From positions 1-56,717 of the forward strand of contig CAKPDR010000011.1 of the NCBI GenBank assembly GCA_934149075.1: DNA of 56,717 nucleotides, in the 5' to 3' direction. The notes below the pieces were generated by a model. That model saw only the letters and a list, made by a program, of their open reading frames with translations. It was not told where the DNA came from and did not search any database. The translations under genes were made by a program, and so were the position numbers. Shown here piece after piece: positions 33,795 through 42,785 of the stretch. Every line of letters begins with the position of its first letter. Positions within the stretch are counted from its first letter, which is position 1. The DNA comes from an uncultured Clostridia bacterium. GTDB taxonomy: Bacteria > Bacillota > Clostridia > TANB77 > CAG-508.

Positions 33795-33803
33795 TTATGC
33801 TTC

Positions 33804-33835
33804 AAGGTTAGTGGCTTTCTAGCCTCTAGCCTTTT
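33804..33835 (+). terminator. hairpin between gap and pgk
   Basis: AAGGTTAG..GGCT pairs imperfectly with AGCC..TAGCCTTTT. It could weaken read-through from gap to pgk. Confidence 0.4.
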
Positions 33836-33859
33836 AGTCATTTTAAAAAGGGCAAGAAT

Positions 33860-33890
33860 GGGAAATTTTGTACCGGGTACATTTTGTCCC
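33860..33890. repeat. family A palindrome before pgk
   Basis: A 31-bp palindrome with the core GTACC-G-GGTAC and GGG/CCC ends. It ends 23 nt before the pgk ATG, two nt from the ribosome binding site, so its hairpin would stand right beside the site. Confidence 0.85.
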
Positions 33891-33913
33891 AAGAGAAAGG
33901 ATGAGTTATAAAA

Positions 33914-35098
33914 ATGAGTAAAAAGACAGTAAAAGATATAGATTTAAAAGGAAAAAAAGTATTTGTAAGATGTGATTTTAATGTTCCAATGGACGAAAAT
34001 CAAAAGATCACAGATAATAGAAGAATTGTTGCAGCATTACCAACAATCAAATATTTAGTAGAACAAAATTGTAAAGTAATATTGGCTTCACACTTAGGAA
34101 GACCAAAGGGAGAAGTTAAACCAGAATTCTCATTAGCACCAGTTGCAAAAGAACTTTCAAAACAATTAGGACAAGAAGTTTTAATGGCAAAAGACGTTAT
34201 TGGAGAAAGTGCAAAAACATTAGCTGCTAATTTACAAGAAGGACAAGTAATGTTACTTGAAAATGTAAGATTCCATAGAGAAGAAACAGACAATGATCCA
34301 GAATTTGCAAAAGAATTGGCAAGTATGGCAGAAGTATTTGTAAACGATGCATTTGGCACAGCACATAGAGCACATGCTTCAACAGAAGGAATATCACACT
34401 ATTTACCATCTGTATCAGGATTTTTAATAGAAAAAGAATTAAAATTCTTAGGAGATGCTTTAAATAATCCAGAAAGACCATTTGTTGCAATTCTTGGAGG
34501 AGCAAAAGTATCAGACAAAATTGGTGTTATAGATAGTTTGTTAGAAAAAGTAGATACATTAATGATAGGGGGAGGAATGGCATATACATTCTTCAAAGCA
34601 CAAGGATATGAAGTTGGAAACTCTTTGTGTGAACCAGATAAATGTGAATTAGCATTAAAATTAATGGAAAAAGCTAAAAATAAAGGTGTAAAATTAATGT
34701 TACCAGTAGACACAAAAATCGGAAAAGAATTTAAACCAGATACAGAAAGCAAAACTGTAGCATGGACAGAAATTCCTGAAGGATGGGAAGGATTTGACAT
34801 TGGAGAAAAAACAATAGAAATGTTCAAAAATGAATTAAAAACAGCAAAAACAGTAGTATGGAATGGACCTTTAGGACTATTTGAATTTGACCAATTTGCA
34901 ATTGGAACAAATGCAATAGCACATGCATTAGCAGAAATAGATGCAACAACAATAATAGGTGGTGGAGATTCAGCAGCAGCTGTTGAAAAAGCCGGACTAG
35001 CTGATAAAATGACACACATTTCAACAGGGGGAGGAGCTTCTTTAGAATTCTTAGAAGGAAAGAAGTTACCAGGAATTGAGTGTTTACAAGATAAATAA
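33914..35098 (+). CDS. pgk: phosphoglycerate kinase
   Basis: A 394-aa enzyme that moves phosphate from 1,3-bisphosphoglycerate to ADP. The N-domain carries VFVRCDFNVPMD, SHLGRPKGE and LLENVRFHREE. The C-domain carries FVAILGGAKVSDKIGVI, the WNGPLGLFE motif and the nucleotide loop GGGDSAAAVEKAG, ending with HISTGGGASLEFLEGKKLPGI. Full length. Upstream is a family A palindrome, and the stop is followed immediately by family B repeats. Confidence 0.98.
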   Translation: MSKKTVKDIDLKGKKVFVRCDFNVPMDENQKITDNRRIVAALPTIKYLVEQNCKVILASHLGRPKGEVKPEFSLAPVAKELSKQLGQEVLMAKDVIGESAKTLAANLQEGQVMLLENVRFHREETDNDPEFAKELASMAEVFVNDAFGTAHRAHASTEGISHYLPSVSGFLIEKELKFLGDALNNPERPFVAILGGAKVSDKIGVIDSLLEKVDTLMIGGGMAYTFFKAQGYEVGNSLCEPDKCELALKLMEKAKNKGVKLMLPVDTKIGKEFKPDTESKTVAWTEIPEGWEGFDIGEKTIEMFKNELKTAKTVVWNGPLGLFEFDQFAIGTNAIAHALAEIDATTIIGGGDSAAAVEKAGLADKMTHISTGGGASLEFLEGKKLPGIECLQDK

Positions 35099-35229
35099 TT
35101 TACCAGTAGGGACACCCATAAATGGTAAAAAAAATTACCAGAGGGGACACCCTTTACAAAGAATCGTGATAATGGGTGTCCCCAGTGGTAAAAATTTTTA
35201 CCATTAATGAGTGTCCCCATTGGTAAAAG
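35099..35229. repeat. family B composite repeat (TTACCAGTAGGGACAC)
   Basis: Three linked hairpins: TTACCA...TGGTAA (35100-35128); a large one, TTACCAGAGGGGACACCC with GGGTGTCCCCAGTGGTAA (35135-35191); and TTTTACCA...TGGTAAAA (35196-35227). It starts at the pgk stop, and its last arm (GGTAAAAGG) supplies the ribosome binding site of the Nudix gene. A related copy begins at 56641. Confidence 0.85.
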
Positions 35230-35238
35230 GATGTTAAA

Positions 35239-35796
35239 ATGTATAATGTTTATGATGAAAATGGAAAAATAATAGATGAAATTAATAAAAAAGACGAAAT
35301 GAACCTAGGTAGTGATATATGGCTAAAGGCTGTAACATGTTTTGTTTTGAATGAAAAAGGTGAAGCTCTTATCGAGAAAAGAGTAAATAAAGGTATTAAT
35401 CCCGGACAGTTAGATTTATGTTCAGGACATGTGGATATAAACGAAACACAAACACAGGCAATGATAAGAGAGCTTGGAGAGGAACTTGGAATTGACCTAG
35501 AAGAGGCAATAAATGTAGTTAAGGTTTCACAGGATGATCTTAAATTTCAAATAGAAAGTTCTGGTAAGATATTAAACTTTTTAGGAACTATGTATTGCCT
35601 AAAAAGAGATTCATCTAAAGTCAATATTCAGAAAGAGGAAATTGAAAAAATCGTTTGGTTGCCTTTAGAAGAAACTTTTGAATTAATAAAATGTGGAAAA
35701 ACCAGATTTCCTAAAGATTTCGAGTATGAAGAAATATTTCAAAATGTAAGAAATATTAGAGATGGAAGAAAAATAGATGATATTATAGAGAGGTAA
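35239..35796 (+). CDS. Nudix hydrolase (isopentenyl-diphosphate-isomerase-like type)
   Basis: A 185-aa Nudix protein. The Nudix box GHVDINETQTQAMIRELGEE (starting near residue 73) fits GX5EX7REUXEE, so metal-dependent diphosphate hydrolysis is expected. The arrangement DIWLKAVTCFVLNEKGEALIEKR before the box resembles the IDI/YfcD branch. Substrate unknown. It is followed four nt later by the guanylate-kinase-like gene, and the pair sits between pgk and tpiA, where glycolytic operons normally have nothing. Confidence 0.85.
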   Translation: MYNVYDENGKIIDEINKKDEMNLGSDIWLKAVTCFVLNEKGEALIEKRVNKGINPGQLDLCSGHVDINETQTQAMIRELGEELGIDLEEAINVVKVSQDDLKFQIESSGKILNFLGTMYCLKRDSSKVNIQKEEIEKIVWLPLEETFELIKCGKTRFPKDFEYEEIFQNVRNIRDGRKIDDIIER

Positions 35797-35800
35797 AAAT

Positions 35801-36370
35801 ATGCTGGTAACATTATCTGGAGTTACAGGAACAGGAAAATCTTTTTTCAAAGATGCAATTTCTAAAAAGTTGAAATTTAAAAATCTTGCTATTGTGACTA
35901 CAAGACCAAAAAGAAAAAATGAAGTAAATGGAATTGATAAAGAATTTGTAGATGATATAAATTTTGAAAAGATGAAAAACGAAAAAAAAATAGTAGTTGA
36001 TTTTGAATTTTTGGGCGCAAAGTATGCATATAGAAAAAATAATCTTTTATTAGATGAAAACCAAGTAACAGAAGTACATTATAGTACAATATATGAATTT
36101 AAGAAAAATGCTAAAAATGTATTTGCAATTTATATGATACCGGATGATTTAGAAAGAGCTAAACAGGAATTAAGAAAAAGAAATTTATCAAAAGAAGTTG
36201 AACAAAAACGTTTACAAGAAATAGACGAGCATATAAAAGAATATTATAATAATAAAGAACTACAAAAACAATTTGATTATGTGTTTGTAAATAATTATAC
36301 AGAAGAGTCTAAAAACAAACTAATACAAGTTATAAAAGACAAATTAGAGAATGGAATGGTTGAAAAATAA
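35801..36370 (+). CDS. guanylate-kinase-like P-loop protein
   Basis: A 189-aa protein with P-loop SGVTGTGKSFF (residues 6-16) and the kinase-type substrate segment TTRPKRKNEVNGIDKEFV, followed by a LID-like ERAKQELRKRN region. It is shorter and more diverged than the housekeeping Gmk encoded at 49849, so it is a second member of the fold with unknown substrate. GAGAGG of the Nudix gene end provides the ribosome site. The Nudix neighbour suggests a nucleotide-pool or phosphorylated-metabolite role (inference). Confidence 0.8.
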   Translation: MLVTLSGVTGTGKSFFKDAISKKLKFKNLAIVTTRPKRKNEVNGIDKEFVDDINFEKMKNEKKIVVDFEFLGAKYAYRKNNLLLDENQVTEVHYSTIYEFKKNAKNVFAIYMIPDDLERAKQELRKRNLSKEVEQKRLQEIDEHIKEYYNNKELQKQFDYVFVNNYTEESKNKLIQVIKDKLENGMVEK

Positions 36371-36422
36371 TTACGGGTTTTCAACCAAGTCTAAGCTGTT
36401 AGATGAAAGGAATGAGAATAAA

Positions 36423-37175
36423 GTGAGAAGAAAAGTAATTGCAGGAAATTGGAAAATGAATATGCTTCCAAATGAAGCAATAGATTTTATACAAGACTTA
36501 GCACCACTTGTAAGTGAAACAAAAAGCGAAGTTATTTTGTGTGTTCCATATACTGACCTATTTTATGCTTTGTTACATGTCCAAGGAACAAATATAAAAA
36601 TAGGAGCACAAAATATGCATTGGGAAGAAAAAGGTGCATATACAGGAGAGATTTCTGGAAAAATGTTAAAATCAATAGGTGTTGAATATGTAATAATAGG
36701 ACATTCTGAAAGAAGACAATATTTTGCAGAAACAGATGAAACAGTAAATAAAAAAATAAAATCTGCACTTGCAAATGAACTTAAACCAATAGTATGCGTA
36801 GGGGAAACACTAGAACAAAGGGAAAATGGTGTAACTGAAGAAATTATAACAAATCAAATTGCAAAGGCATTTGAAGGAATTGAAGCAAAAGATTTAGATA
36901 AAATTATAGTTGCATATGAACCTATATGGGCAATTGGTACTGGAAAAACTGCTACAAAAGAAGATGCAAATGCAACAATTATCCAAATTAGAAAAAAATT
37001 AGCAGAAATATATGGACAAAATGAGGCAGAAGGAGTTATAATACAATACGGAGGAAGTGTAAAATCATCCAATGCAAAAGAACTATTTGAAATGTCAGAT
37101 ATTGATGGAGGATTAGTTGGTGGGGCAAGTTTAAAAGCTGACGAATTCTCAAAAATAGTAAATTTTGCAGAATAA
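36423..37175 (+). CDS. tpiA: triose-phosphate isomerase
   Basis: A 250-aa TIM barrel that interconverts dihydroxyacetone phosphate and glyceraldehyde-3-phosphate. KVIAGNWKMN (Lys11-type), the catalytic His in VIIGHSERRQYF, the catalytic Glu in IVAYEPIWAIGTGKTA and the phosphate loop YGGSVKSSNAKEL are present. The start is GTG at 36423, with GAAAGGAATGAG upstream; an ATG at 36351 inside the previous gene would add 24 residues alien to the family. Confidence 0.97.
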   Translation: MRRKVIAGNWKMNMLPNEAIDFIQDLAPLVSETKSEVILCVPYTDLFYALLHVQGTNIKIGAQNMHWEEKGAYTGEISGKMLKSIGVEYVIIGHSERRQYFAETDETVNKKIKSALANELKPIVCVGETLEQRENGVTEEIITNQIAKAFEGIEAKDLDKIIVAYEPIWAIGTGKTATKEDANATIIQIRKKLAEIYGQNEAEGVIIQYGGSVKSSNAKELFEMSDIDGGLVGGASLKADEFSKIVNFAE

Positions 37176-37240
37176 TATTTTTGAAAAATAGAAGTATTAC
37201 ATGTTGCTATTATTTTTCAAAAGAGAAAGGAATGTGGAAA

Positions 37241-38773
37241 ATGGAAACAAAACCAATCATGCTAATGATATTAGATGGATTTGGAATAAATGAAAAGTCT
37301 GATGGAAATGCAGTAAAACAAGCCAATACACCTAATATAGACAAACTAATGAAAAAATATCAAACAACAAAAATTTATACAAGTGGACTAAAGGTAGGAT
37401 TACCAGATGGACAAATGGGAAATTCAGAAGTAGGACACACAAATATAGGAGCAGGAAGAATTGTATATCAAGAATTAACAAAAATAACAAAATCAATAGA
37501 AGATGGAGATTTTTTTGCTATTCCAGAATTTATTGAAGCAATTGAAAATTGCAAAAAATACAATTCGAAATTGCATATATTAGGACTAGTATCAGATGGT
37601 GGAGTTCATAGTCACATACGTCATTTATATGGATTACTAGAAATGGCAAAAAGAAGAGACTTCGAAAATGTTTATGTACATTGCTTTTTAGATGGAAGGG
37701 ATACACCACCTGCATCAGCAGAGGGATATATAACAGAATTAGAAGAAAAGATGAAAGAAAAAGGCATTGGAAAAATTGCAAGTATATCAGGAAGATATTA
37801 TGCAATGGATAGAGACAAAAGATGGGATAGAGTTGAAAAATGTTATAATGCACTTGTAAAAGGAGAAGGAAATAAATCTGCTTCTGCTACAATTGCAATA
37901 GAAAATTCATATCAAAAAGAAGTATTTGATGAATTTGTTGAACCAACTGTAATTTGTAATGGAGAAACACCTATAGCAACAATTGGAGAACATGATTCTG
38001 TAATATTCTTTAACTTTAGACCAGACAGAGCAAGAGAAATAACTAGAGCAATAGTAGATCCTAAATTTGATGGTTTTGAAACTAAAAAAATGGAGACATA
38101 TTTTGTATGTTTTACAAGCTATGATGAAACAATGCCAAATGTAAAGATAGCATTTAAAAAGGAACCATTAGTAAATACGTTCGGAGAAGTGGTTAGTAAA
38201 AATGGATTAAAACAATTACGTATTGCTGAAACAGAAAAATATGCGCATGTTACATTCTTCTTTAATGGGGGAGAAGAAAAGCAATATCCAGGTGAGGATA
38301 GAATTTTAGTTCCATCACCAAAAGTTGCAACATATGATTTGCAACCAGAGATGAGCGCACGTGAAGTAACTGAAAAAGTTGTAGAAGCAATAAATTTAAA
38401 TAAATATAATGTAATAATATTAAATTACGCAAATCCAGATATGGTAGGTCATACAGGAAGTTTACCAGCAGCTATAAAAGCTGTAGAGACAATAGACGAA
38501 TGCGTAGGAAAAGTTGTAGAGGCAATGCTTGCACATGACGGAACAATGCTAATAACAGCTGATCATGGAAATTGTGAGCAAATGATAGATTATAAAACAG
38601 GAGATCCACATACAGCACATACAACAAATCCTGTACCACTTATTTTGGTAACAGAAAATAAGGACTTAAAGATAAAAGAAGGAAAACTTGCAGATTTAGC
38701 ACCAACTATGTTAGACATATTAGGAATAGAGAAACCAGAGGAAATGACAGGAGAAAGTATTCTTGTAAAATAA
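37241..38773 (+). CDS. gpmI: 2,3-bisphosphoglycerate-independent phosphoglycerate mutase
   Basis: A 510-aa Mn-dependent mutase of the alkaline-phosphatase superfamily that interconverts 3- and 2-phosphoglycerate. The metal-site motifs LMILDGFGIN and MGNSEVGHTNIGAGR (catalytic Ser), LVSDGGVHSH, FLDGRDTPP, NFRPDRARE and TADHGNCEQM are intact. The ATG at 37241 has AGAAAGG ten nt upstream; the frame extends back to 37181 without support. It lies between tpiA and a YezG-like gene. Confidence 0.97.
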   Translation: METKPIMLMILDGFGINEKSDGNAVKQANTPNIDKLMKKYQTTKIYTSGLKVGLPDGQMGNSEVGHTNIGAGRIVYQELTKITKSIEDGDFFAIPEFIEAIENCKKYNSKLHILGLVSDGGVHSHIRHLYGLLEMAKRRDFENVYVHCFLDGRDTPPASAEGYITELEEKMKEKGIGKIASISGRYYAMDRDKRWDRVEKCYNALVKGEGNKSASATIAIENSYQKEVFDEFVEPTVICNGETPIATIGEHDSVIFFNFRPDRAREITRAIVDPKFDGFETKKMETYFVCFTSYDETMPNVKIAFKKEPLVNTFGEVVSKNGLKQLRIAETEKYAHVTFFFNGGEEKQYPGEDRILVPSPKVATYDLQPEMSAREVTEKVVEAINLNKYNVIILNYANPDMVGHTGSLPAAIKAVETIDECVGKVVEAMLAHDGTMLITADHGNCEQMIDYKTGDPHTAHTTNPVPLILVTENKDLKIKEGKLADLAPTMLDILGIEKPEEMTGESILVK

Positions 38774-38785
38774 AGGGTGAAAAAA

Positions 38786-39451
38786 GTGTTAAATAATACA
38801 AACAAAATAAAAGGAATATATAAAGAAATAGAAAAAAGAATATTTTATACAGTACCTGGAAAATGGGATGAATTATATCTTTATGCATCTATAATAGATA
38901 GATTTGGAAAAGTTCAAACTGGAGAAATGTATTTTTACTTTATGCCAAAAGGAATTTTTAAAAGAAAATTCATAAATGTATATGAAGTTCCATCAAAATA
39001 TGATATTGAAGAAACAGAATATATGAAATTAGTAGAATTGCTATATGACGAAATAAAACTTCTTAGAGATGAATTTGCAAAAACAAAGCAAAAGATATGG
39101 TCAAATATAACTATATCAATAAAAAATAGTAGATTCAAAATTGAATATAATTATGATGATTTACTAGGTGGAGAAGAAGCATATTATAATCACCACATAT
39201 ATTGGAGAAAAAAGTATTTAAATATTGAACCACATAGTAAAAAGGAAAAAAAGGCACTGGAAGAATATTTAACAAATAGACAAATAAGCAGAAAAAAAGA
39301 CGAAGAATATGACGCTGGAATTTACCAAAAAAGACATACAAATATAATAGCATATGAAACCACTGATTTTAAGGAAACACAAAAAGTAGGATATATAGCC
39401 ACAAATGAAGAAACACAAAAAATAAAAAATCAAATATTATGTAATAAATGA
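38786..39451 (+). CDS. YezG-like (DUF600) protein
   Basis: About 221 aa. The first 150 residues fit the pattern of YezG/DUF600 immunity proteins: IYKEIEKRIFYTVPGKWDELYLYASI, then LVELLYDEIKLLRDEF, WSNITISIKNSRFKIEYNYDD and YWRKKYLNIEP. In Bacillus, YezG neutralises an LXG toxin. No LXG toxin gene is in this window, and the neighbours are gpmI and an Fe-S scaffold-like gene, so an immunity role is uncertain. The C-terminal 70 residues are charged and unassigned. Start: GTG 38786, eight nt after AGGG; GTG 38777 also possible. Confidence 0.7.
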   Translation: MLNNTNKIKGIYKEIEKRIFYTVPGKWDELYLYASIIDRFGKVQTGEMYFYFMPKGIFKRKFINVYEVPSKYDIEETEYMKLVELLYDEIKLLRDEFAKTKQKIWSNITISIKNSRFKIEYNYDDLLGGEEAYYNHHIYWRKKYLNIEPHSKKEKKALEEYLTNRQISRKKDEEYDAGIYQKRHTNIIAYETTDFKETQKVGYIATNEETQKIKNQILCNK

Positions 39452-39465
39452 AAGGAGCAATAAAA

Positions 39466-40158
39466 ATGATTTATTCAAAAGAATTAGAAAATATGTGCTG
39501 TGTTGCAAAAGGAGTAGACCATGGACCAGCACCAATTCCAGAAGAAGGAAAATGGGTAAAAGCAAAAGATATAAAAGATATATCAGGATTAACACATGGT
39601 ATTGGATGGTGTGCACCACAACAAGGAGCATGTAAATTAACATTAAATGTAAAAGATGGAATAATCCAAGAAGCATTAATTGAAACAATTGGATGTTCAG
39701 GAATGACACATTCAGCAGCAATGGCAGGGGAAATTTTAACAGGAAAAACAATATTAGAAGCATTAAATACAGACCTAGTATGTGATGCTATAAATACTGC
39801 TATGAGAGAATTATTTTTACAAATAGTATATGGTAGAACACAAACAGCTTTCTCAGAAGGTGGACTTCCAGTAGGAGCAGGACTTGAGGATTTAGGAAAA
39901 GGACATACATCACAAGTAGGAACAATTTATTCAAGTTCTTTAAAAGGACCAAGATATTTACAATTAACAGAAGGTTATATTGTAGAATTAGGACTAGATA
40001 AAGATGATCAAATAATTGGTTATAAATATGTTCATATGGGAAAAATGATGGATAATATCAAAAAAGGTATTGATCCAATGGAAGCAATTGAAAAAGCTTC
40101 TGGTACATATGGAAGATTTGATGAAGCAGTTAAGAAGATAGACCCACGTGAAGAATAA
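39466..40158 (+). CDS. iron-sulfur cluster assembly scaffold-like protein
   Basis: A 230-aa protein with an IscU/NifU-N-like core: IGWCAPQQGACKLTLNVKDG then IETIGCSGMTHSAAMAGEIL, with cysteines in the positions that hold a cluster in IscU-type scaffolds, and ILEALNTDLVCDAI after. It differs from classic IscU in spacing and carries extra N- and C-terminal parts. It is paired with the GGGtGRT gene at 40287, an association I recall from anaerobic Clostridia, with no established function. AAAGGAG precedes the ATG at 39466. Confidence 0.8.
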   Translation: MIYSKELENMCCVAKGVDHGPAPIPEEGKWVKAKDIKDISGLTHGIGWCAPQQGACKLTLNVKDGIIQEALIETIGCSGMTHSAAMAGEILTGKTILEALNTDLVCDAINTAMRELFLQIVYGRTQTAFSEGGLPVGAGLEDLGKGHTSQVGTIYSSSLKGPRYLQLTEGYIVELGLDKDDQIIGYKYVHMGKMMDNIKKGIDPMEAIEKASGTYGRFDEAVKKIDPREE

Positions 40159-40202
40159 AATCGATTAAAATATTATAAAATATGACATCACTAATTCACA
40201 AG

Positions 40203-40255
40203 TAGGGGACATATTTTGTCCCAAGTGGAAGAGACAAAGGGGAAAATGTGTTCCC
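40203..40255. repeat. small GGGACA/TGTCCC hairpins
   Basis: GGGGACATATTTTGTCCC and, next to it, GGGGAAAATGTGTTCCC. The ends resemble family A but the GTACC core is missing; they may be decayed relatives. Confidence 0.5.
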
Positions 40256-40286
40256 TTACAATAGTAGTAAAATAGGAGGAATAAAA

Positions 40287-41288
40287 ATGGCAGTAACATT
40301 TGAAAGTTATGAAAGAAGAATAGATCAAATAAAACCAGTAATGGAAAAATACGGAATAAAAGATTTTGAAGATGCATTAAAAATATGTACAGATAAAGGA
40401 TTCAATCCATATGAAATAGTAAAAGGTGTACAACCAATATGTTTTGAAAATGCAGCTTGGGCATACACATTAGGTGCAGCAATAGCAATAAAAAAAGGAT
40501 GTACAAAAGCATCAGATGCAGCAAAAGCAATTGGAGAAGGATTACAAGCATTTTGTATTCCAGGTTCTGTTGCAGATGACAGAAAAGTAGGATTAGGACA
40601 TGGAAACTTAGCATCAATGCTATTATCAGAAGATACAAAATGCTTTGCATTTTTAGCAGGACATGAAAGCTTTGCAGCTGCAGAAGGAGCTATTGGTATA
40701 GCAAAATCTGCAAATAAAGTTAGAAAAGAACCATTAAGAGTCATTTTAAATGGTTTAGGAAAAGATGCAGCACAAGTAATATCAAGAATAAATGGATTTA
40801 CATATGTAAAAACAGATTTTGACTTCTTTACAGGAAAAGTAAATGTAGTAGAAGAAATCAAATATTCAGATGGTGAAAGAAGCCAAGTAAGATGCTATGG
40901 AGCTAATGATGTTAGAGAAGGTGTTGCAATCATGTGGATGGAAGATGTTGATGTATCTATAACAGGAAACTCAACAAATCCAACAAGATTCCAACATCCA
41001 GTTGCAGGTACATATAAGAAGGAAAGATTGGAAGCAGGAAAGAAATATTTCTCAGTTGCTTCAGGTGGTGGAACAGGTAGAACACTTCATCCAGATAATA
41101 TGGCTGCTGGACCAGCTTCATATGGTATGACAGATACTATGGGAAGAATGCATTCAGATGCACAATTTGCAGGTTCATCTTCAGTACCAGCACATGTAGA
41201 AATGATGGGATTAATCGGTATGGGTAACAACCCAATGGTTGGTGCATCAGTTGCAGTAGCTGTTGCGGTTGAAGAAGCTATGAAATAG
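40287..41288 (+). CDS. GGGtGRT protein
   Basis: A 333-aa protein carrying the naming motif SGGGTGRTLHPDNMAAGP followed by GMTDTMGRMHSDAQFAGSSS. It is strongly conserved in appearance, Gly/Ala-rich and cytosolic, with invariant-looking cysteines (ICFENAAW, AFCIPGSVAD, RCYGAND). The family has no proven activity. The adjacent scaffold-like gene suggests an Fe-S or redox-enzyme link. AGGAGG precedes the ATG at 40287. A strong terminator follows. Confidence 0.88.
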   Translation: MAVTFESYERRIDQIKPVMEKYGIKDFEDALKICTDKGFNPYEIVKGVQPICFENAAWAYTLGAAIAIKKGCTKASDAAKAIGEGLQAFCIPGSVADDRKVGLGHGNLASMLLSEDTKCFAFLAGHESFAAAEGAIGIAKSANKVRKEPLRVILNGLGKDAAQVISRINGFTYVKTDFDFFTGKVNVVEEIKYSDGERSQVRCYGANDVREGVAIMWMEDVDVSITGNSTNPTRFQHPVAGTYKKERLEAGKKYFSVASGGGTGRTLHPDNMAAGPASYGMTDTMGRMHSDAQFAGSSSVPAHVEMMGLIGMGNNPMVGASVAVAVAVEEAMK

Positions 41289-41324
41289 TGACAAGTGGTT
41301 TCAATGAATAATAGCATGAAAACC

Positions 41325-41358
41325 AAAAATGGAAGAATAATTTCTTCCATTTTTTTTT
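41325..41358 (+). terminator. terminator after the GGGtGRT gene
   Basis: AAAAATGGAAGAA (41325-41337) pairs with TTCTTCCATTTTT (41342-41354), followed by more T. It implies eno has its own promoter. Confidence 0.8.
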
Positions 41359-41382
41359 GGTAAAAGTTATATTTTAGGATGA

Positions 41383-41411
41383 TTACATTTTTAAATATTG
41401 ATACATACTAT
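41383..41411 (+). promoter_or_regulatory. candidate promoter of eno
   Basis: TTACAT (41383-41388), 17-nt spacer, TACTAT (41406-41411), shortly before the eno ribosome site. Confidence 0.4.
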
Positions 41412-41435
41412 AAAAAAAGAAAGGAATGGTATTTT

Positions 41436-42743
41436 ATGAAAAATTACTTAGAAATCGAAAGAATAGAAGCTTTGGAGGTATTAGATTCAAGAGGAAATCC
41501 AACAGTACAAGTTACTGTAGAATTATTTGATGGATCATGCGGAGTTGCAATGGTACCATCAGGAGCTTCAACAGGAGCATTTGAGGCGGTAGAATTAAGA
41601 GATGGAGATCCATCAAGGTATATGGGAAAAGGTGTATTAAAAGCTGTTGAAAATGTAAATACAATAATAGCTCCAGAATTAGAAGGAATGAATGCATATA
41701 ATCAACCATTAATAGATAAAACATTAATTGAATTAGATGGAACAGAAAATAAAGGAAAATTAGGAGCTAATGCTACATTAGGAGTATCTTTAGCAGTTGC
41801 AAGAGCAGCAGCTGAATCTTTAGGAATTGAATTATATAAATATATTGGTGGAGTTAATGCAAAAACAATGCCAGTTCCAATGATGAACATAATGAATGGT
41901 GGAAAACATGCTGATTCGACATTAAGTGTACAAGAATTTATGATTATGCCAGTTGGAGCAAAATCATTCAAAGAATGTCTACGTATGTGTGCTGAAATTT
42001 ATCATACATTAAAGAAAGTATTAAAAGCTCAAGGCTTGGGAACAGGTGTTGGAGATGAAGGTGGATTTGCTCCAAATGTTAAAGACGAAGATGAAGCACT
42101 TCAATTAATAGTAGAAGCAATAAAAGAAGCAGGATATAAACCAGGAGAAGAAGTTTGCTTAGCATTAGATTTAGCTGCTACAGAAATGTATGATGAAGCT
42201 AAGAAAATAGGAAAAGAAGGATGCTATCATTTCTGGAAAATTAATGAAACAAAAACATGTGATGAAATGATAGATTTCATAGCTGATTTATGTGAAAGAT
42301 ATCCAATAATTTCGGTAGAAGATGGATTAGCAGAAGAAGACTGGGCTGGATGGAAAAAACTAACAGATAGACTAGGAGAAAAAGTTCAATTAGTTGGTGA
42401 TGATTTATTTGTAACAAATATTAAGAGATTACAAAAAGGATTAGATTTAGGAGTTACAAATAGTATATTAATCAAATTAAACCAAATTGGAACATTAACA
42501 GAAACTTTAGATGCTATAGAATTAGCAAAGAAAAATGGATATACAGCTGTTGTATCACATAGAAGTGGTGAAACAGAAGATACAACATTAGCAGATGTTG
42601 CAGTAGCTACAAATGCTGGTCAAATTAAAACAGGTGCACCGTGTAGAACAGATAGAGTTGCAAAATATAACAGGTTACTAAATATTGAAAACGAATTAGG
42701 AGATATTGCTATATATCCTGGAAGAAAAGGACTTAATAAATAA
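41436..42743 (+). CDS. eno: enolase
   Basis: A 435-aa enzyme that dehydrates 2-phosphoglycerate to phosphoenolpyruvate. The N-terminal EALEVLDSRGNPTVQ and VPSGASTGAFEAVELRD, the catalytic GDEGGFAPN, metal ligands in LALDLAATE, ISVEDGLAEEDW and LVGDDLFVTN, and the signature LIKLNQIGTLTET with SHRSGETEDT are all present. The ATG at 41436 has AAAGGAATG upstream. It is separated from the rest of the glycolytic block by a terminator. Confidence 0.98.
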   Translation: MKNYLEIERIEALEVLDSRGNPTVQVTVELFDGSCGVAMVPSGASTGAFEAVELRDGDPSRYMGKGVLKAVENVNTIIAPELEGMNAYNQPLIDKTLIELDGTENKGKLGANATLGVSLAVARAAAESLGIELYKYIGGVNAKTMPVPMMNIMNGGKHADSTLSVQEFMIMPVGAKSFKECLRMCAEIYHTLKKVLKAQGLGTGVGDEGGFAPNVKDEDEALQLIVEAIKEAGYKPGEEVCLALDLAATEMYDEAKKIGKEGCYHFWKINETKTCDEMIDFIADLCERYPIISVEDGLAEEDWAGWKKLTDRLGEKVQLVGDDLFVTNIKRLQKGLDLGVTNSILIKLNQIGTLTETLDAIELAKKNGYTAVVSHRSGETEDTTLADVAVATNAGQIKTGAPCRTDRVAKYNRLLNIENELGDIAIYPGRKGLNK

Positions 42744-42785
42744 TTACTCAATATAGATTTTAGTATCTAACTGTATAACATAAGC

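Noticed and set aside
34399..35220. 273-aa open frame on the minus strand opposite pgk
   Set aside because: It lies wholly over the conserved pgk gene and the following repeat, has no ribosome binding site, and its composition (Ser/Pro/Ile-rich) is what reading AT-rich codons backwards gives.
40325..40861. 178-aa minus-strand open frame opposite the GGGtGRT gene
   Set aside because: It lies over a highly conserved coding region, without ribosome site or promoter.
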